From NCBI GenBank assembly GCA_037974335.1, contig CM075740.1, forward strand, positions 12,359,071 to 12,423,070: a stretch of 64,000 nt of DNA. The letters run 5' to 3'. A model generated the notes under the pieces. It did no database searches, was not told the DNA's origin, and worked only from the letters and a program-made list of their open reading frames with translations. Both the position numbers and the translations under genes were made by a program. Position 1 is the first letter of the stretch; each line of letters starts with the position of its first letter. This DNA comes from Prionace glauca. Taxonomy: Eukaryota; Chordata; Chondrichthyes; Carcharhiniformes; Carcharhinidae. Below, in pieces: positions 44,280-55,507 of this stretch.

Positions 44280-45290
44280 TGGGGAGAAACCCAGCCTATA
44301 CGTATCAGTCAAATTGCCTTTCAATCTTCTAACCTCTAACAGATATATGTATAATATGTCCAAACCATCTGCACATGCTAACTATATCCCCATTCCGCCC
44401 CACCTACTTAACCCCAGGAATCACTGGAGTGAACCTTCTCTCACTTGGTTCTAATGTAATTTTGTCCTTTCCTAAATAAGGAGACCAAAAACTATACAAT
44501 ATGTACGAAATGTGGTCTCATCACTGCCCTATGCAAATATAACAAAGCATTCCTACTTCTAAATTCCACTCCCCTTGTGATAAATGAGAAGAATCCATTT
44601 GCCTCCTTAACCATTTGCAGCAACTGCACACTTACGTTTTGTGATTCATGTATCAGGACACCCAGATCCCTCTGTACCTCAGAATTCTGCAATTTATCTC
44701 AATTTATGCTTTTCAATGCTTCCTGCCAAAGTGGATGAGTTCACTGTTTCCCACATTATACTCCATTTACCAAATGTTTGCCCACTCACTTAACCTTTCT
44801 AGAATTCTTTTTAGACTCGTCATGTCCTCTTCACAAGTTATTTTCCTGCATTTCTTCACATCATCAGCAAATTTAGCAACCATGCATTTAACAACTTCAT
44901 CAAAGTCATTAATATAGGTTGTAAATATTTAAGATCCCCGCTCTGATCCCTATGACACTCTACTTGTTACATCCTGCCAAGCCAACAGTGACACGTGTGT
45001 GCCAATCCTCAGTTTCCAGTTTGTTAAGAAACTTTCCATCCATACTAATGTTACCCTCTACACCATGAGCTCTTATTTTGTGTAGTAAGTTTTGATGTGG
45101 CAACTTGCCAAATGCCTCCGCAAATCTAAGTACACTACATCTAAGGGCAATTCATGTTGCTTGTTGCTTCCTCTAAAAGCTCTGAGAAATTAACTAAATG
45201 CGATTTCCTTTCACAAAACTATCTTGTCTCTGATTGCATAGTGATTCTGGGAATGCTCCCTGCAACCTCCTCAATAATAGCTGATAAATG
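44280..45290 (-). mobile_element. LINE, long degraded copy
   Basis: Reversed C-terminal region: the minus-strand frame 44492-44692 reads VQRDLGVLIHESQNVSVQLL and GFFSFITRGVEFRSRN. Further reversed upstream blocks include CATTATACTCCATTTACCAA and CTCCGCAAATCTAAGTACAC. Confidence 0.75.
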
Positions 45291-45469
45291 CTGCAGTGAA
45301 GCAAAGACCCATTGCATAATAGTTTAATGCAACATCACCTCTATCCCCAACACCTCTGTGCAGTTAACTTTGATTTCATATTGAACATTTAATAAAATTA
45401 TCTATTTTGGCAGGAAGAATTAAAATAGCAGCATATTATCTAAATGATGAGAGATTGTAGAGCTCGGAC

Positions 45470-46180
45470 GTTCAAAGAAATCCAAATGTTCTACTGCATG
45501 AATTGCAAAACAAAAAAATACTGCAAGTAATTCGGAATACAGGTACAGGAAATTAGGAAAGCTAATAGAATATTTTCGTTTATGGTGACAAGAATTGAAT
45601 ATAAAGTTCGGGAAGTTATGCTTCAGTTGTACAGGATATCAGCAAGGCCATATCCCGAGTAGTGTGTACAGTGTTCGTCTCTTTATTTAAGGGAGGAAGT
45701 AAATGCATTGGAAGCAGTTCAGAGAAGGATTACCAGACTAAACCCGGAATTGAGTGGATTGTTTTATGAGGAGGTTGGAGAGTCTAGTTTTGTATCTGCT
45801 GGAGCTTCGAAGAGTGAGAGATGACTTGATTGAAACACACAAGAGGTCCTAACAAAGTGAATGCTCTTGTTCTAGACCCTGGAGATCACTGTTTAAAAGG
45901 AAGGGTCTCTAATCTGAATGGTGATGAAGAGATTTTAGATCTGAGAGCGGTTCCTGTCTTCCTCAAAAGACAGTGGAAGCAGTGTCTTTAAATACTTTCA
46001 AGGCAGAGGTAGTTTGAGTCTTAAGCGGCTGCGGGGTGGGGGGGAGGGGGGGGGTGGTGGGTGGTGGTGGGAAGGGTGGAGGTGGATAGGGGTGAAAGAT
46101 TATTACGGTCACATTAGCCATGATCTTATCGAATGCAGAAAGGCTCGAAGGCCCGGATGCGCTATTGCTCCTAATGGTAT
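45470..46180 (+). mobile_element. LINE 3' part with a G-rich tail
   Basis: GAATATAAAGTTCGGGAAGT, GTACAGGATATCAGCAAGGC, GATTACCAGACTAAACCCGG, then a tail containing a GGGT/GGTG-rich stretch (46026-46090) and CATGATCTTATCGAATGCAG. Confidence 0.7.
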
Positions 46181-46250
46181 GTTCACATATAGCAACAAAC
46201 AATTAAGAAAAATCAGAAAATGCTGGAAAAACTCAGCAGGTTAAGCATTG

Positions 46251-47249
46251 ATTTTAAAAATGCTGCTTCATCTTTTATAGTTAACGATTTGGTCTAATAC
46301 GCGAAAAGCAAAAAATGAATAGATACAATTATAGAAAATGAGCCGGCATTCTGGAGAAACTGTCGTTACATTTCTTTCCCGGCAGGTGGTGGTGTTGCAC
46401 AGTGTAACTGATGCCGAGACAACCAATACGACAAAATCAGGCCTCAGATGCACAGGAACTCATTCGCCATTTTCAATGTTGGCAGATGGTCTGAAAGACG
46501 AAACACACCATTACATTTATGAACAAGAAGTGATATTTCCTGTCAGGATGTTGTAAGATGCACCCCTCTGAGAAAGCACATTGTAAAACTAGTGGTAACA
46601 AATGGAATTAGAGAGATTTTCCATCAATGTTTCTGTATATATTCGCTCGGTGAATTCCAGATCGGAGATTATATTACAGGGCACTCACTCCAAAATGTTC
46701 GCGACACTTAAAACTCGGCAAAATGACAAAAAGCCACCCTGTTAATTTCTTTAAATTTCAACGCATTTATTCTCCCAGTGGCATCTTACCACAAGATTTT
46801 CATTATATCCGTTCCCAAAGAAAAGCGACATCAGGATGAAAGAAATGAATTTGGAAAGTTGCTTCCTGGATGATTGGCACCACTCACATGCACTGTCCAT
46901 CCTTAATTTCTCTTGCGAAAGTGTAGAGAACCGTTTACTTGAACTGTGTATATACATGGGTAGTGCTGTCAGGGAGGGTGCTCTCGAGTTTTAAGCCAGC
47001 GACAAGTAAAGGAATGGCCAAATCTTGCAATTGTGGATTCTTTGAGACTTGGTGGAGAATATGCAGTTAGCAGTGCTCCCATACGGCTGCTGACTCTATT
47101 AATTTAGAACATGGGCTTGGAGAAGCTATTGAATGAATTTGGCGATTTGCTGCATCTGTTCGATGGTCCACACTGCTCCACTGTGTACCTGTGTGGGAAA
47201 ATTGAATGTTTAAGGCGATAGATGTGGTGCCAATCAAGCTTTGACCGAA
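46251..47249. other. Unassigned sequence
   Basis: About 1 kb with no recognised gene or repeat; short opposed frames only. Confidence 0.35.
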
Positions 47250-48440
47250 GTGTTTTTTAAGTGTTGTTGGAGCTGCACTCAGGCAAGTGGAAAATATTCC
47301 ATGGCACTCATGACTTGACGTGGGTATGCCGGCGTTGGACTGGCGTAAACACAGTAAAAAGTCTGACAACACCAGGTTTTAGTCCAATCGGTTGGACTAA
47401 AACCTGGTGTTGTCAGACTTTTTACTCATGACTTGACATATGTAGATGACGGTCAGGCTTTGGGGAGTCAGAAAGTGAGTGCAATCTCTGATTGCACTCA
47501 GGCCCCAGTATTTATACCACTGGCCCAATTTAGAATCTAGTCATTTGGAACTCACAGGACATTGTTACGGGGGTATTCAGTGATGGTAATTCCATTTAAA
47601 GTCATTGGATTTTGCGACCTCGCTCGATCGAGACCGGAAATTCCTGCCCGAGGTCAACAGACCTTCTATTGTAGGTCTCTCACCCGCTCCACATCCGGGG
47701 CGGGCGAAGTGGCAGACTGTGTCATGATTAGATTCTCTCTTGTTGGAGATGGCTATTGTGTGTCATGAATGTTACTTGTTACATATCAGTCCAGGCCTGA
47801 ATGCTGGTCTTGCTGTATATTGACACACATTGATACACATCTGAGAAATAGTGAATTTTATTGAATATTGTGCAATCATCAGTGAACATCCACAGTTCTG
47901 ATGGTTGGGAGGAGATCATTGACAAAGCAGCTGAAGATGTTTGAATCCAAGATGCTCCTTAAGGAAACTCCTGCAGCAACGTCCTTGGACTGAACAGCTT
48001 CCAGTGGAATGGATATGATTCCAAGCTTTGGAGAGCTTCCTCTGATTCCCATTTACATAACTTCTATAGAGCTCCTAGTAGTGACTGGGTTAGATTATCT
48101 TTACATTAAGGATAGTGACATAGAGAGAAGGAGGGAAGATCAGTGATGAAAGGCCAAAGAAAATTGTACCTAGAGTATCACACTGAGAACCCCTGCGACA
48201 ATATCCTGAAACTGCAATGACCCAACAACCAGAACCAACCGCCTTCATTTGAGGAATGATTTAACTTAGAACGAGGGTAAAAGAGTGAATTACAGTGTGT
48301 ACTGGGGACAGCTGGCAAGAAGTCACCATGCTCCAAAAAGGTCGGAGTAAACGGGTCTTTCTGATCCCCATTAACTTAAGTTTTGCTAGGCTGCCTTGAT
48401 GCCATGTTTGGCCAAATTTGCGATGATTTCATGGGCAGTC
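47250..48440 (-). mobile_element. LINE (family A), RT region antisense
   Basis: GTGTTGTTGGAGCTGCACTC, GGCTTTGGGGAGTCAGAAAG, CTCTCTTGTTGGAGATGGCT, GTGCAATCATCAGTGAACAT and GAAACTCCTGCAGCAACGTC are reversed blocks of the family also seen at 39.1-39.7 kb. Decayed; interrupted by a snap-back element. Confidence 0.7.
47320..47423. mobile_element. Snap-back Penelope-like end with perfect hairpin and 14-bp target duplication
   Basis: Arms 47353-47387 and 47392-47426 are perfect 35-bp inverted repeats around TCGG. The left side carries the tail GGGTATGCCGGCGTTGGACT. ACTCATGACTTGAC occurs at 47306-47319 and again at 47424-47437 as an exact target-site duplication; it overlaps the last bases of the right arm, so the insertion point is uncertain by about three bases. 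Confidence 0.85.
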
Positions 48441-48586
48441 AATTCAATTCACTATAGGGGAATGGTGGCATGGTGGAAATGTCGAGTGAGCAAGAGGCCT
48501 GGGCCATTGTGTTCAAATGGCAGCGGGTGGAATTTAAGCTTAATCATTTATAAGTCCGGAATTGCAAGCTAATTGCAAGTTAATCC
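48440..48586 (+). mobile_element. tRNA-derived SINE (family 3), left half
   Basis: Degraded head, then GCGGGTGGAATTTAAGCTTA and AGTCCGGAATTGCAAGCTAA, corresponding to GGTGGAATTTGAATTC and CTGGAATTAAGAATCTA of intact copies. It stops where the telomeric array begins. Confidence 0.65.
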
Positions 48587-48734
48587 TAATCCTAATCCTA
48601 ATCCTAACCCTAACCCTAACCCTAACCCTAACCCTAACGCTAACCTTAACCCTAAACCTAAAACCTAAACCCTAAACCCTAACCCTAACCCTAACCCTAA
48701 CCCCGAACCCTAATCCTAACCCCTAACCCTAACT

Positions 48735-48768
<34 letters not shown>

Positions 48769-48796
48769 TCCCTAACCCCTAACCCCTAACCCTAAC

Positions 48797-48829
<33 letters not shown>

Positions 48830-50068
48830 GTAACCTAACCCTAACCCTAACCCTAACCCTAACCCTAACCCTAAAACCTAACCCTAACCCTAACCCTAAC
48901 CCCTAACCTCTAACCCTAACCCTAACCCTAAACCCCTAACCCTAACCCTAACCCCTAAAACTAACCCTAACCCCTAACCCTAACCCCTAACCCCAACCCT
49001 AACCCTAAACCTAACCCTAACCCTATCCCTACCCCTAACCGTAACCCCTAACCCTAACGCTAACCCTAACCCTAATCCTAAACCCTAACCCTAACCCGAA
49101 CCCTAACCCCTAACCACTAACCCTAACCCTAACCCCTAACCCCTAACCCTAACCCTAACCGTAACCCTAACCCTAACCCTAACCCCTAACCCTAACTCTA
49201 ACTCTAATCCTAACCCTAACCCCTAACCCTGACCCTGACCCTAACCATAACCCTAACCCTAACCCTAACCCTAACCCTAACACTAACACTAACCCTAACC
49301 CCTAACCCCTAACCCTAACCCTAACCCTAACACCTAACCCTAACCCTAACCCTAATCCCTAACCCTAACCCTAACCCTAACCCTAACACTAACCCTAACC
49401 CTAACCCTAACCCTAACACTAACCCTAACCCAAATCCTAATCCTGATCCTAACCCTAACCCTAACCCTAACCCTAACGCTAAGCCTAACCCTAACCCTAA
49501 AACCTAACCCCTAACCCTAATGCTACCGCTACCGCTAACGCTAACCCTAACCCTTAACCCTAACCCTAACCTTAACCCCTAACCCTAACTCTAACCCTAA
49601 CCGTAACCATAACCCTAACGCTAACCCCAACCCCTAACCCTAACCCTAACCCCTAACCGTAACGCTAAACCTAACCCTAACCTTAAACCCTAACCCTAAC
49701 CCTAACACTAACCCCTAACCCTAACCCTAACCCTAACACCTAACCCTAAGCCTAACCCTAACCCTAACCCTATACGCTAACCCTAACCCTAACCATAACC
49801 CTAACCCTATCGCTAACCCTAACCCCTAACCTTAACCCTAACCCTAACCCTAAACCTTAACCCTCACCCTAACCCTAACCCTAACACTAACCCTAACCCT
49901 AAACCCTAACTCTAACTCTAACCCTAACCCTAACCCTAACCCCTAACCCTAACACTAACCCTAACCCCTAACGTAAGCCTAACCAGGACCCTAACCCTAC
50001 CCTAACCCCTAACCCTAACCGTAACCCTAAACGCTAACCCTAACCCTAACCCTAACTCTAACCCTAAC

Positions 50069-50105
<37 letters not shown>

Positions 50106-50172
50106 CCCTAACTCTAACCCTAACCCTAACCCTAACCGTCAGCCTAACCCTAACCCCTAACCCCTAACCCAA
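48587..50172 (+). repeat. Interstitial telomeric array (CCCTAA)n, about 1.6 kb
   Basis: Opens with CCTAATCCTAATCCTAA, then CCCTAA units with many 7-base variants (CCCCTAA, CCCTAAA) and substitutions, ending AACCCAAAACC. C-rich strand on plus. More than 48 kb of ordinary sequence lies to its left and 14 kb to its right, so it is interstitial here. Confidence 0.95.
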
Positions 50173-50318
50173 AACCCTGACCAGGAAGGCATCATTGATT
50201 GATATAAAACCTCATCTGGTTTAATGATGTCCTTTTAAAGAGTTCCTTACCTAGTCTGGCCAACTTGTGTCTCCAGAGCCACACGTTCTGTACTTACCCT
50301 TAACTATCCTTTGGGATA
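50173..50318 (+). mobile_element. tRNA-derived SINE (family 3), right half
   Basis: CTGACCAGGAAGGCATCATTG, CCTCATCTGGTTTAATGATG, TCCTTTTAAAGAGTTCC and GTGTCTCCAGAGCCACAC correspond, in order, to GATGACCATGAAACCATTG, CCCATCTGGTTCATTAATG, TCCTTTAGGGAAGG and GTGACTCCAGAGACACAG of intact copies. Confidence 0.7.
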
Positions 50319-50327
50319 GCACAGATA

Positions 50328-50532
50328 GAAAGAAGTCTCGCAACACCAGCTTAAAGTCCAACAGGTTTATTTGTAGCAAACATCACAAGCTTTCGGAACA
50401 CCTACCTGACGAAGGGACAGTCTGTTCTGAAAGCTAGTGGCGTTTGCTACAAATAAACCTGTTGGACTTTAAGCTGGTGTTGTGAGACTTCTTTCTGTTT
50501 TTACCCCAGTCCAACGCCGGCATCTCCACATC
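50328..50532. mobile_element. Snap-back Penelope-like end with 12-bp target duplication
   Basis: The left arm (AAGAAGTCTCGCAACACCAG, AGTCCAACAGGTTTATTTGT) is inverted at the right (ACAAATAAACCTGTTGGACT, TGTTGTGAGACTTCTTTCT), arms about 70 bp; the tail CCAACGCCGGCATCTCCACA is at the right. ATAGCACAGATA flanks both sides exactly (50316-50327 and 50533-50544). Confidence 0.88.
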
Positions 50533-50551
50533 ATAGCACAGATACGCAATG

Positions 50552-50965
50552 GATAAGAACATAAGAACATAAGAAATAGGAGCAGGAGTAGGCCATCTGG
50601 CCCTTCGAGCCTGCCCCGCCATTCAATAAGATCATGGCTGATCTGTCGTGACTCAGCTCCACCTTCCCACCCTCTCCCCATAACCCTTAATCCCTTCTCT
50701 TATCAAAAACCCATCAACCCGTTTCTTAAAAATATTTAGCGAGGCAGCCTCCACCACTTCAACGGGCAGAGAATTCCAGAGATTCACCACCCTTTGAGTG
50801 AAGAAGTTCCTCCTCAACTCTGTTCTAAACCGCCCCCCTTTATCTTGAGGCTGTGCCCCCTAGTCCTACTGTCTTTTTTGAACGGGAACAGTCTCTCCAC
50901 CTCTATCCTATCCATCCCATTCATATCTTATACGTCTCAATGAGATCTCCCCTCATTCTTCTAAG
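50552..50965 (-). mobile_element. LINE 3' tail
   Basis: AAGAACATAAGAAATAGGAG to CTCCCCTCATTCTTCTAAG, the well-preserved reversed tail of the 10.1 kb family, abutting a SINE. Confidence 0.85.
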
Positions 50966-50967
50966 AT

Positions 50968-51225
50968 AGAATTGCTGCCTCTCAGCTCCAGGGCCTGGGT
51001 TCGATTCCAACTTTGGCTTTTTGTCTAGTGTCTGCGTGGGTTCCTTCTGGGTGCTCGGTTTCGTCCCACAGTCCAAAGCTGTGCAGGTTAGTTGAAACTG
51101 GCTACGCTATTAGTATCCCAAGGTTAGGGGGATTAGAAGGATAAATACATAGAGATAGGGCAAGATGTGAGTAAAACGTTCTGTCGGAGAGTCAATGCAG
51201 ACTCGATGGGCTGAACGATAATGGT
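50968..51225 (+). mobile_element. tRNA-derived SINE (family 1), degraded
   Basis: ATTGCTGCCTCTCAGCTCCA and GGGTTCGATTCCAAC, later CACAGTCCAAAGCTGTGCAG and GCAGACTCGATGGGCTGAAC. Confidence 0.75.
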
Positions 51226-51313
51226 TAGGAACCTAGGATCTAGTAAACTATTCCGTTGCATCGAACTGCTGCAGAAGGGTTGAAAAGCGGCAGAACTGAT
51301 GGGCCAACAGACA

Positions 51314-51428
51314 CCAATCCCACACCAGCCAATGGTTGCCATTGGGATAGGTTTTCGCAGGTGTGGTTGGTTCGCCTTTCAGTACTCCGATTGGTCATTC
51401 CGCCAGAGCGCTCCGATTGGCTAATTGG
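51314..51428. promoter_or_regulatory. Cluster of six CCAAT boxes
   Basis: CCAAT at 51314 and 51329 and its reverse ATTGG at 51341, 51390, 51416 and 51424. NF-Y clusters of this density mark promoters such as histone and cell-cycle genes. No gene is recognised beside it, so function is open. Confidence 0.4.
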
Positions 51429-51430
51429 GG

Positions 51431-51934
51431 ATTCCATGGACACGCTTGTGTGAAGGTGCTTTGAGAACTCCTCGGATTAAGGTTTAGGAAGAATTACCTT
51501 GGTTAAAGTTAAATCGCTTTTTCCCAAAATTCGCGTTAAAAGATGTGAAATTGACTGCGAAATGTTTGTGAATTAATCGGGTGGCAATGTTTAGAAGGAG
51601 CAGAGTTGTCTTTTGGCGCATAATGGGGTAATTTATAAATGTTAAAGAATGAGGAGACACAGATTGAGCGGAAAAAGAGAGGAGAGTGAGAGAGACAGGA
51701 TTAACTCTTCCGTTCGAAAGTCTTGAGTGTCCACAGGGAAGGCAAGAGGGGAAGAGCGGGTGAAACACTTCTTCCAACATCGAACTGCATCGAGAAACAA
51801 GGGATATCCATACTGAGTGGAGAGGTTGGGTATTCTGAAAAAAGTGCATGCTGATCTACATTTGGACAACTGAATGCCTTTAATCATGAATTTCCAAAGT
51901 TGTAAGCAACAAGCCGCGCCATGTAAGTGCCAAG
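51431..51934. other. Unassigned sequence next to the CCAAT cluster
   Basis: No domain in the short frames on either strand; in particular no histone sequence. Confidence 0.35.
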
Positions 51935-51937
51935 CAA

Positions 51938-52375
51938 TAAGAACATAAGAACATAAGAAATAGGAGCAGGAGTAGGCCATCTAGCCCTTCGAGCCTGCCC
52001 CGTCATTCAACAAGATTATGGCTGATCTGAAGTGGATCAGTTCCCTTTCCCGCTTTCTCCCCATAACCCTTAATTCCCTTGTCTATCAGAAACCTATCTA
52101 CCCGTGACTTAAATATCTTCAGCGAGGTAGCCCCCACCACTTCAATGGGCAGAGAATTCCAGTGACTCATCACCATTTGAGTGAAGAAGTTCCTCCTCAA
52201 CTCTGATCTAAACTGCCCCCTCCCCCTTTATGTTGAGGCCGTGCCTTCTAGTCCTGCTATCCTTTCTCAGTGGGAAGAATCTCTCTACCTCTACTCCATC
52301 TATCCCGTTCATTATCTTATATGTCTCTATAAGACCCCCTCTCAGCCTTCTAAACTCCAACGAGTACAGACGAGA
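51938..52375 (-). mobile_element. LINE 3' tail
   Basis: AAGAACATAAGAAATAGGAG to AACTCCAACGAGTACAGACG; the minus frame reads VGATSLKIFKSRVDRFLIDK and GYGEKAGK. Confidence 0.85.
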
Positions 52376-52500
52376 ACAGGCCCATATATAGCCATCTCTA
52401 ACAAGGGTACAATGCCCAGAAGTGTAATGGGATGAAAGCTAAGGAATGTGGTTACTTCCTAGGCCCAAAAGGGTAACCCTGTGGAAAATTTGAATCTACC
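52376..52500. other. Unassigned sequence
   Basis: Short stretch between two LINE fragments. Confidence 0.3.
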
Positions 52501-52870
52501 TTCGAATTGCACATACATACACTGGAAGAAAGTCTATATAGAGAAATGCAAAATGGGGGAAATAATTCAGGAAGGAACTGCAATTTTAACAATAGAAAAT
52601 AATGTGTAAAGAAAACGGAAGAGAGCTGGGCTGCTGATCGAGAGCAAATTGAATCTATCTGAACTAGGCATGGTAGCGAATGATAATTTTGGAACTATTA
52701 TAAGATCAAAGCGATGCGCAGAAGTAGAATGTAATCTTGCCATTTTCGAAATCATTTACATTTACATTTTGTGTACAGTTCTACTTGCCCCGGGATAAAA
52801 TATATTGCAGCGCTGGAGCGGATAAGGAATAGAGTTAGCAGAATGATTGAGGTGAGAGAGATTGGACGAC
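52501..52870 (+). mobile_element. Old LINE internal fragment (subfamily E)
   Basis: TATAGAGAAATGCAAAATGG and AAATAATTCAGGAAGGAACT match the block at 61.3 kb (TATAGAGAAATGTGAAGTGG, AAATAATTCAGGAGGGTACT); the end reads GCGCTGGAGCGGATAAGG. Confidence 0.5.
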
Positions 52871-54479
52871 GAACAGCAATGAGCAAATCATATCTGCACT
52901 GACTGGTCTCTTTTGAGGTCAAACCAAATAAACAAACTCAAGTTAAATCAAGACAAAGTAAAAGGGGCATCTCCCCAAAAGGAAGGGGAAAAGTCCGAAC
53001 AAAATCAAAGTAGAAAGGAAACTTGAAAACATCAAATTAAAATGTGATTATTAGGGTCAATAATGCGCCCCAGCCCCTGCCGTGCCCAACGGGCGCAGAA
53101 GGAGTCAACTGCGCTGCACTGACTGGAAAAAGGCCGAGAAGCAACAGGATTTCTGTTTATTTTGGGAACTTGAAAAGGATACAAATAATGGCCTGGGTAT
53201 TTACGGTGGTGTTGAAGGTGCAGGAGTTGGCGTAGGGTGTTATCTGAAATTGAAAGTAACTCATAAAATCCCGCCCGGTGTCAACGGAGAATTCCGTTCT
53301 GCCAGTTGAATTCCGGCCTTGGGCTCAGATTGACACTCGAACTCTCTCCCTAACTTTTGCTTCCCTCTGCACAGCAATCACTTGCTGCACAACTTGCTCA
53401 GTGAAAGCTTTTGTATACTCATTTCAAGCCCACAATCCACAGCGTGATCAATGATGGTGTTGCATTGTGATTGGCCTAAACGAGGCGAGACTAATTGTTT
53501 GTGGCCTATTGTGGGCGATAAATCTGTGATTGGTCTAGACTGGCATGATCTGTTTCTAATTGGCTTCTTGAGGGTAATGACCATTGATTCATTTCCCATC
53601 TTCTACCGCTGGCCTTCTGAGGTATCAGTTACCTGAGAAACCAGCTCTTTCATTAAAGTTTACTTGTGTTACTTGTTGCTAAGATAAAATGATGGTTTGA
53701 TACCTTCCTGCCCATTTGTCCAGGGTGGGAGAAATATGCTGTCATGCCTCCAAGATTGACTTCTTGAGTTCATCGTCTCAAAATTTCATTTAATTGCTAT
53801 TAAATCAGATCTCGATTAGAGACTATATTTTGGACAGGTTATTTGAAGGTTGCTGCTGCTTCTCTTTGAGATCATTTGGAATTAGTTGCTTTAGTTTTAT
53901 ACCAAGTAATATAATTGTAAAGTTGCTTATAACCTTAAAAATAATAAAGAATTTTACAAACCACTAATATAACATATACAATATTTTGCATAGAATATAA
54001 GTGAGAATAGTTTTCATGGTTGCGTTTACTTGAGATCAGACAGCACGTGATGAATAGGCAGGAACAGGGACTGGTTGGATATCTAATTGATCTATAAGAC
54101 TTGATTAAAACGGGGCTTATCAATGTGTTTTTTGTGAAGAGAACTGCATTTCAATAGTATGCATTTGTTGTACTTGTCAGTGCTTCGTATAAATCGATTA
54201 AACTTGCAGAATACTTTTCCGAGCTTACAAAGTTACAAAAATTACACAGTCCATACAAAATATATATTAATGCTTGATCGAGATTAGGCTGTTAAACATA
54301 ACACGTTTTATTCAATTAATAGATGTTAAAATTTGAACGAATTGTAGAATTGCAAATGCTAATTACAGAACTTAATTCTAATCTTACAACGTCAATGATG
54401 GTTGAATGAAGAAAATGTCTTCCTTTAAATATCACAAGTTAAACTGCACTGATTCAATGAACATGGCTGAATGAGATGG
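52871..54479. other. Unassigned sequence with three ATTGG motifs
   Basis: No gene or repeat recognised. ATTGG (reverse CCAAT) occurs at 53470, 53529 and 53559. Confidence 0.35.
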
Positions 54480-54655
54480 CACTTGTCTTTTTCTTGCACG
54501 GCAGGACATTGAATTTAGGTAGCTCTTGGGGCTAAAGGAATCGAGGGATACGAAGGAAGGGAAATCAGGATATTGAATTCGAAGATTATCAAAATGAATA
54601 GCGGAGAAGGCTCGAAGATCCGAACGGCCCACTCTTGCTTTTGGTTTCTATGATA
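54480..54655 (+). mobile_element. LINE 3' tail fragment
   Basis: GGCTAAAGGAATCGAGGGAT, then GAATAGCGGAGAAGGCTCGA and TTTGGTTTCTATGATACC. Confidence 0.6.
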
Positions 54656-55499
54656 CCTTGACTGTCGGCGCGCATCAGTGCCTGTGTCTGGTGTGGCAGC
54701 AACGAATACAAGGGAACAAGCTTGTAAGTATTTGAGTAAGTTGCTGAATAAATAACGGCGGATGCTACAGCTCAGCACCGAGATCTCCTCTGCTTGGCAT
54801 ACCTCTAACTAGGACTAGTTACAGGATAGATGCAGAAGGATTTTGTGCCTACCTCTCTCGCATCCAGAGTCCTCGACCTCTCAATGGCTACGGGTGGCAG
54901 AATGACATTTCTGTATTTTCTTCTTTTAAGTTTTGCTATTCATCTGTAGCTAAAGTTATGCTTACTTTTTACTGTTCAGTGTTTGTGTTCAGCTCAGCTG
55001 TGTGATTTATCTTCGTGTTATTCATTGAAAATTTCGAATTATATTTTCCTCTATACTGTCTGAGCTTAACTCAACTTTGTTATTCCTGTTCTGCAGTAGC
55101 TGTACTCATTATAATCTATTGACGGGAATATTATTAACATGAAGTTAATTAATGAAGTTGCAAAACCTTAAACATTTCAAAACATCGCGAATTAACAGAA
55201 TGTTGCTGTCATGTTGAAGCACTAGCAAAACTGTCATGTTGAAGCACTAGCATTTTTTCAATGAGCTTTTGATGATAAAATAAATGCTGGAAAATACACG
55301 TTGCTGTCTGATTTGTCATCACCTTCTCTGTGTCTACTATGCGAACTCCCCTTCTCAATCTTCCACATTTCAAAGAACTGGTCTTTAATTCATTAAATGT
55401 TCAAAGACCCAACTTACTCAGATTCCCATCGTAGGGCAACACCGTGTCCGAAGAATTAATTAAACTATACTCTTCCTTAATGTGCAGGCAAATTAGTCC
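54656..55499. other. Unassigned sequence with a fresh-looking duplication
   Basis: A 22-base block beginning CTGTCATGTTGAAGCACT occurs exactly twice at 55206-55227 and 55231-55252. Otherwise nothing recognised. Confidence 0.45.
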
Positions 55500-55507
55500 T
55501 ACAAGTG

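Noticed and set aside
48587-50172. True chromosome end
   Set aside because: The array has ordinary repeat-rich sequence on both sides and its flanks are the two halves of one SINE.
48587-50172. CRISPR-like array
   Set aside because: The repeats are directly abutting telomeric hexamers without spacers, in a vertebrate genome.
51300-51500. Histone gene promoter
   Set aside because: CCAAT boxes fit, but there is no TATA pair, no histone ORF on either side and no 3' stem-loop.
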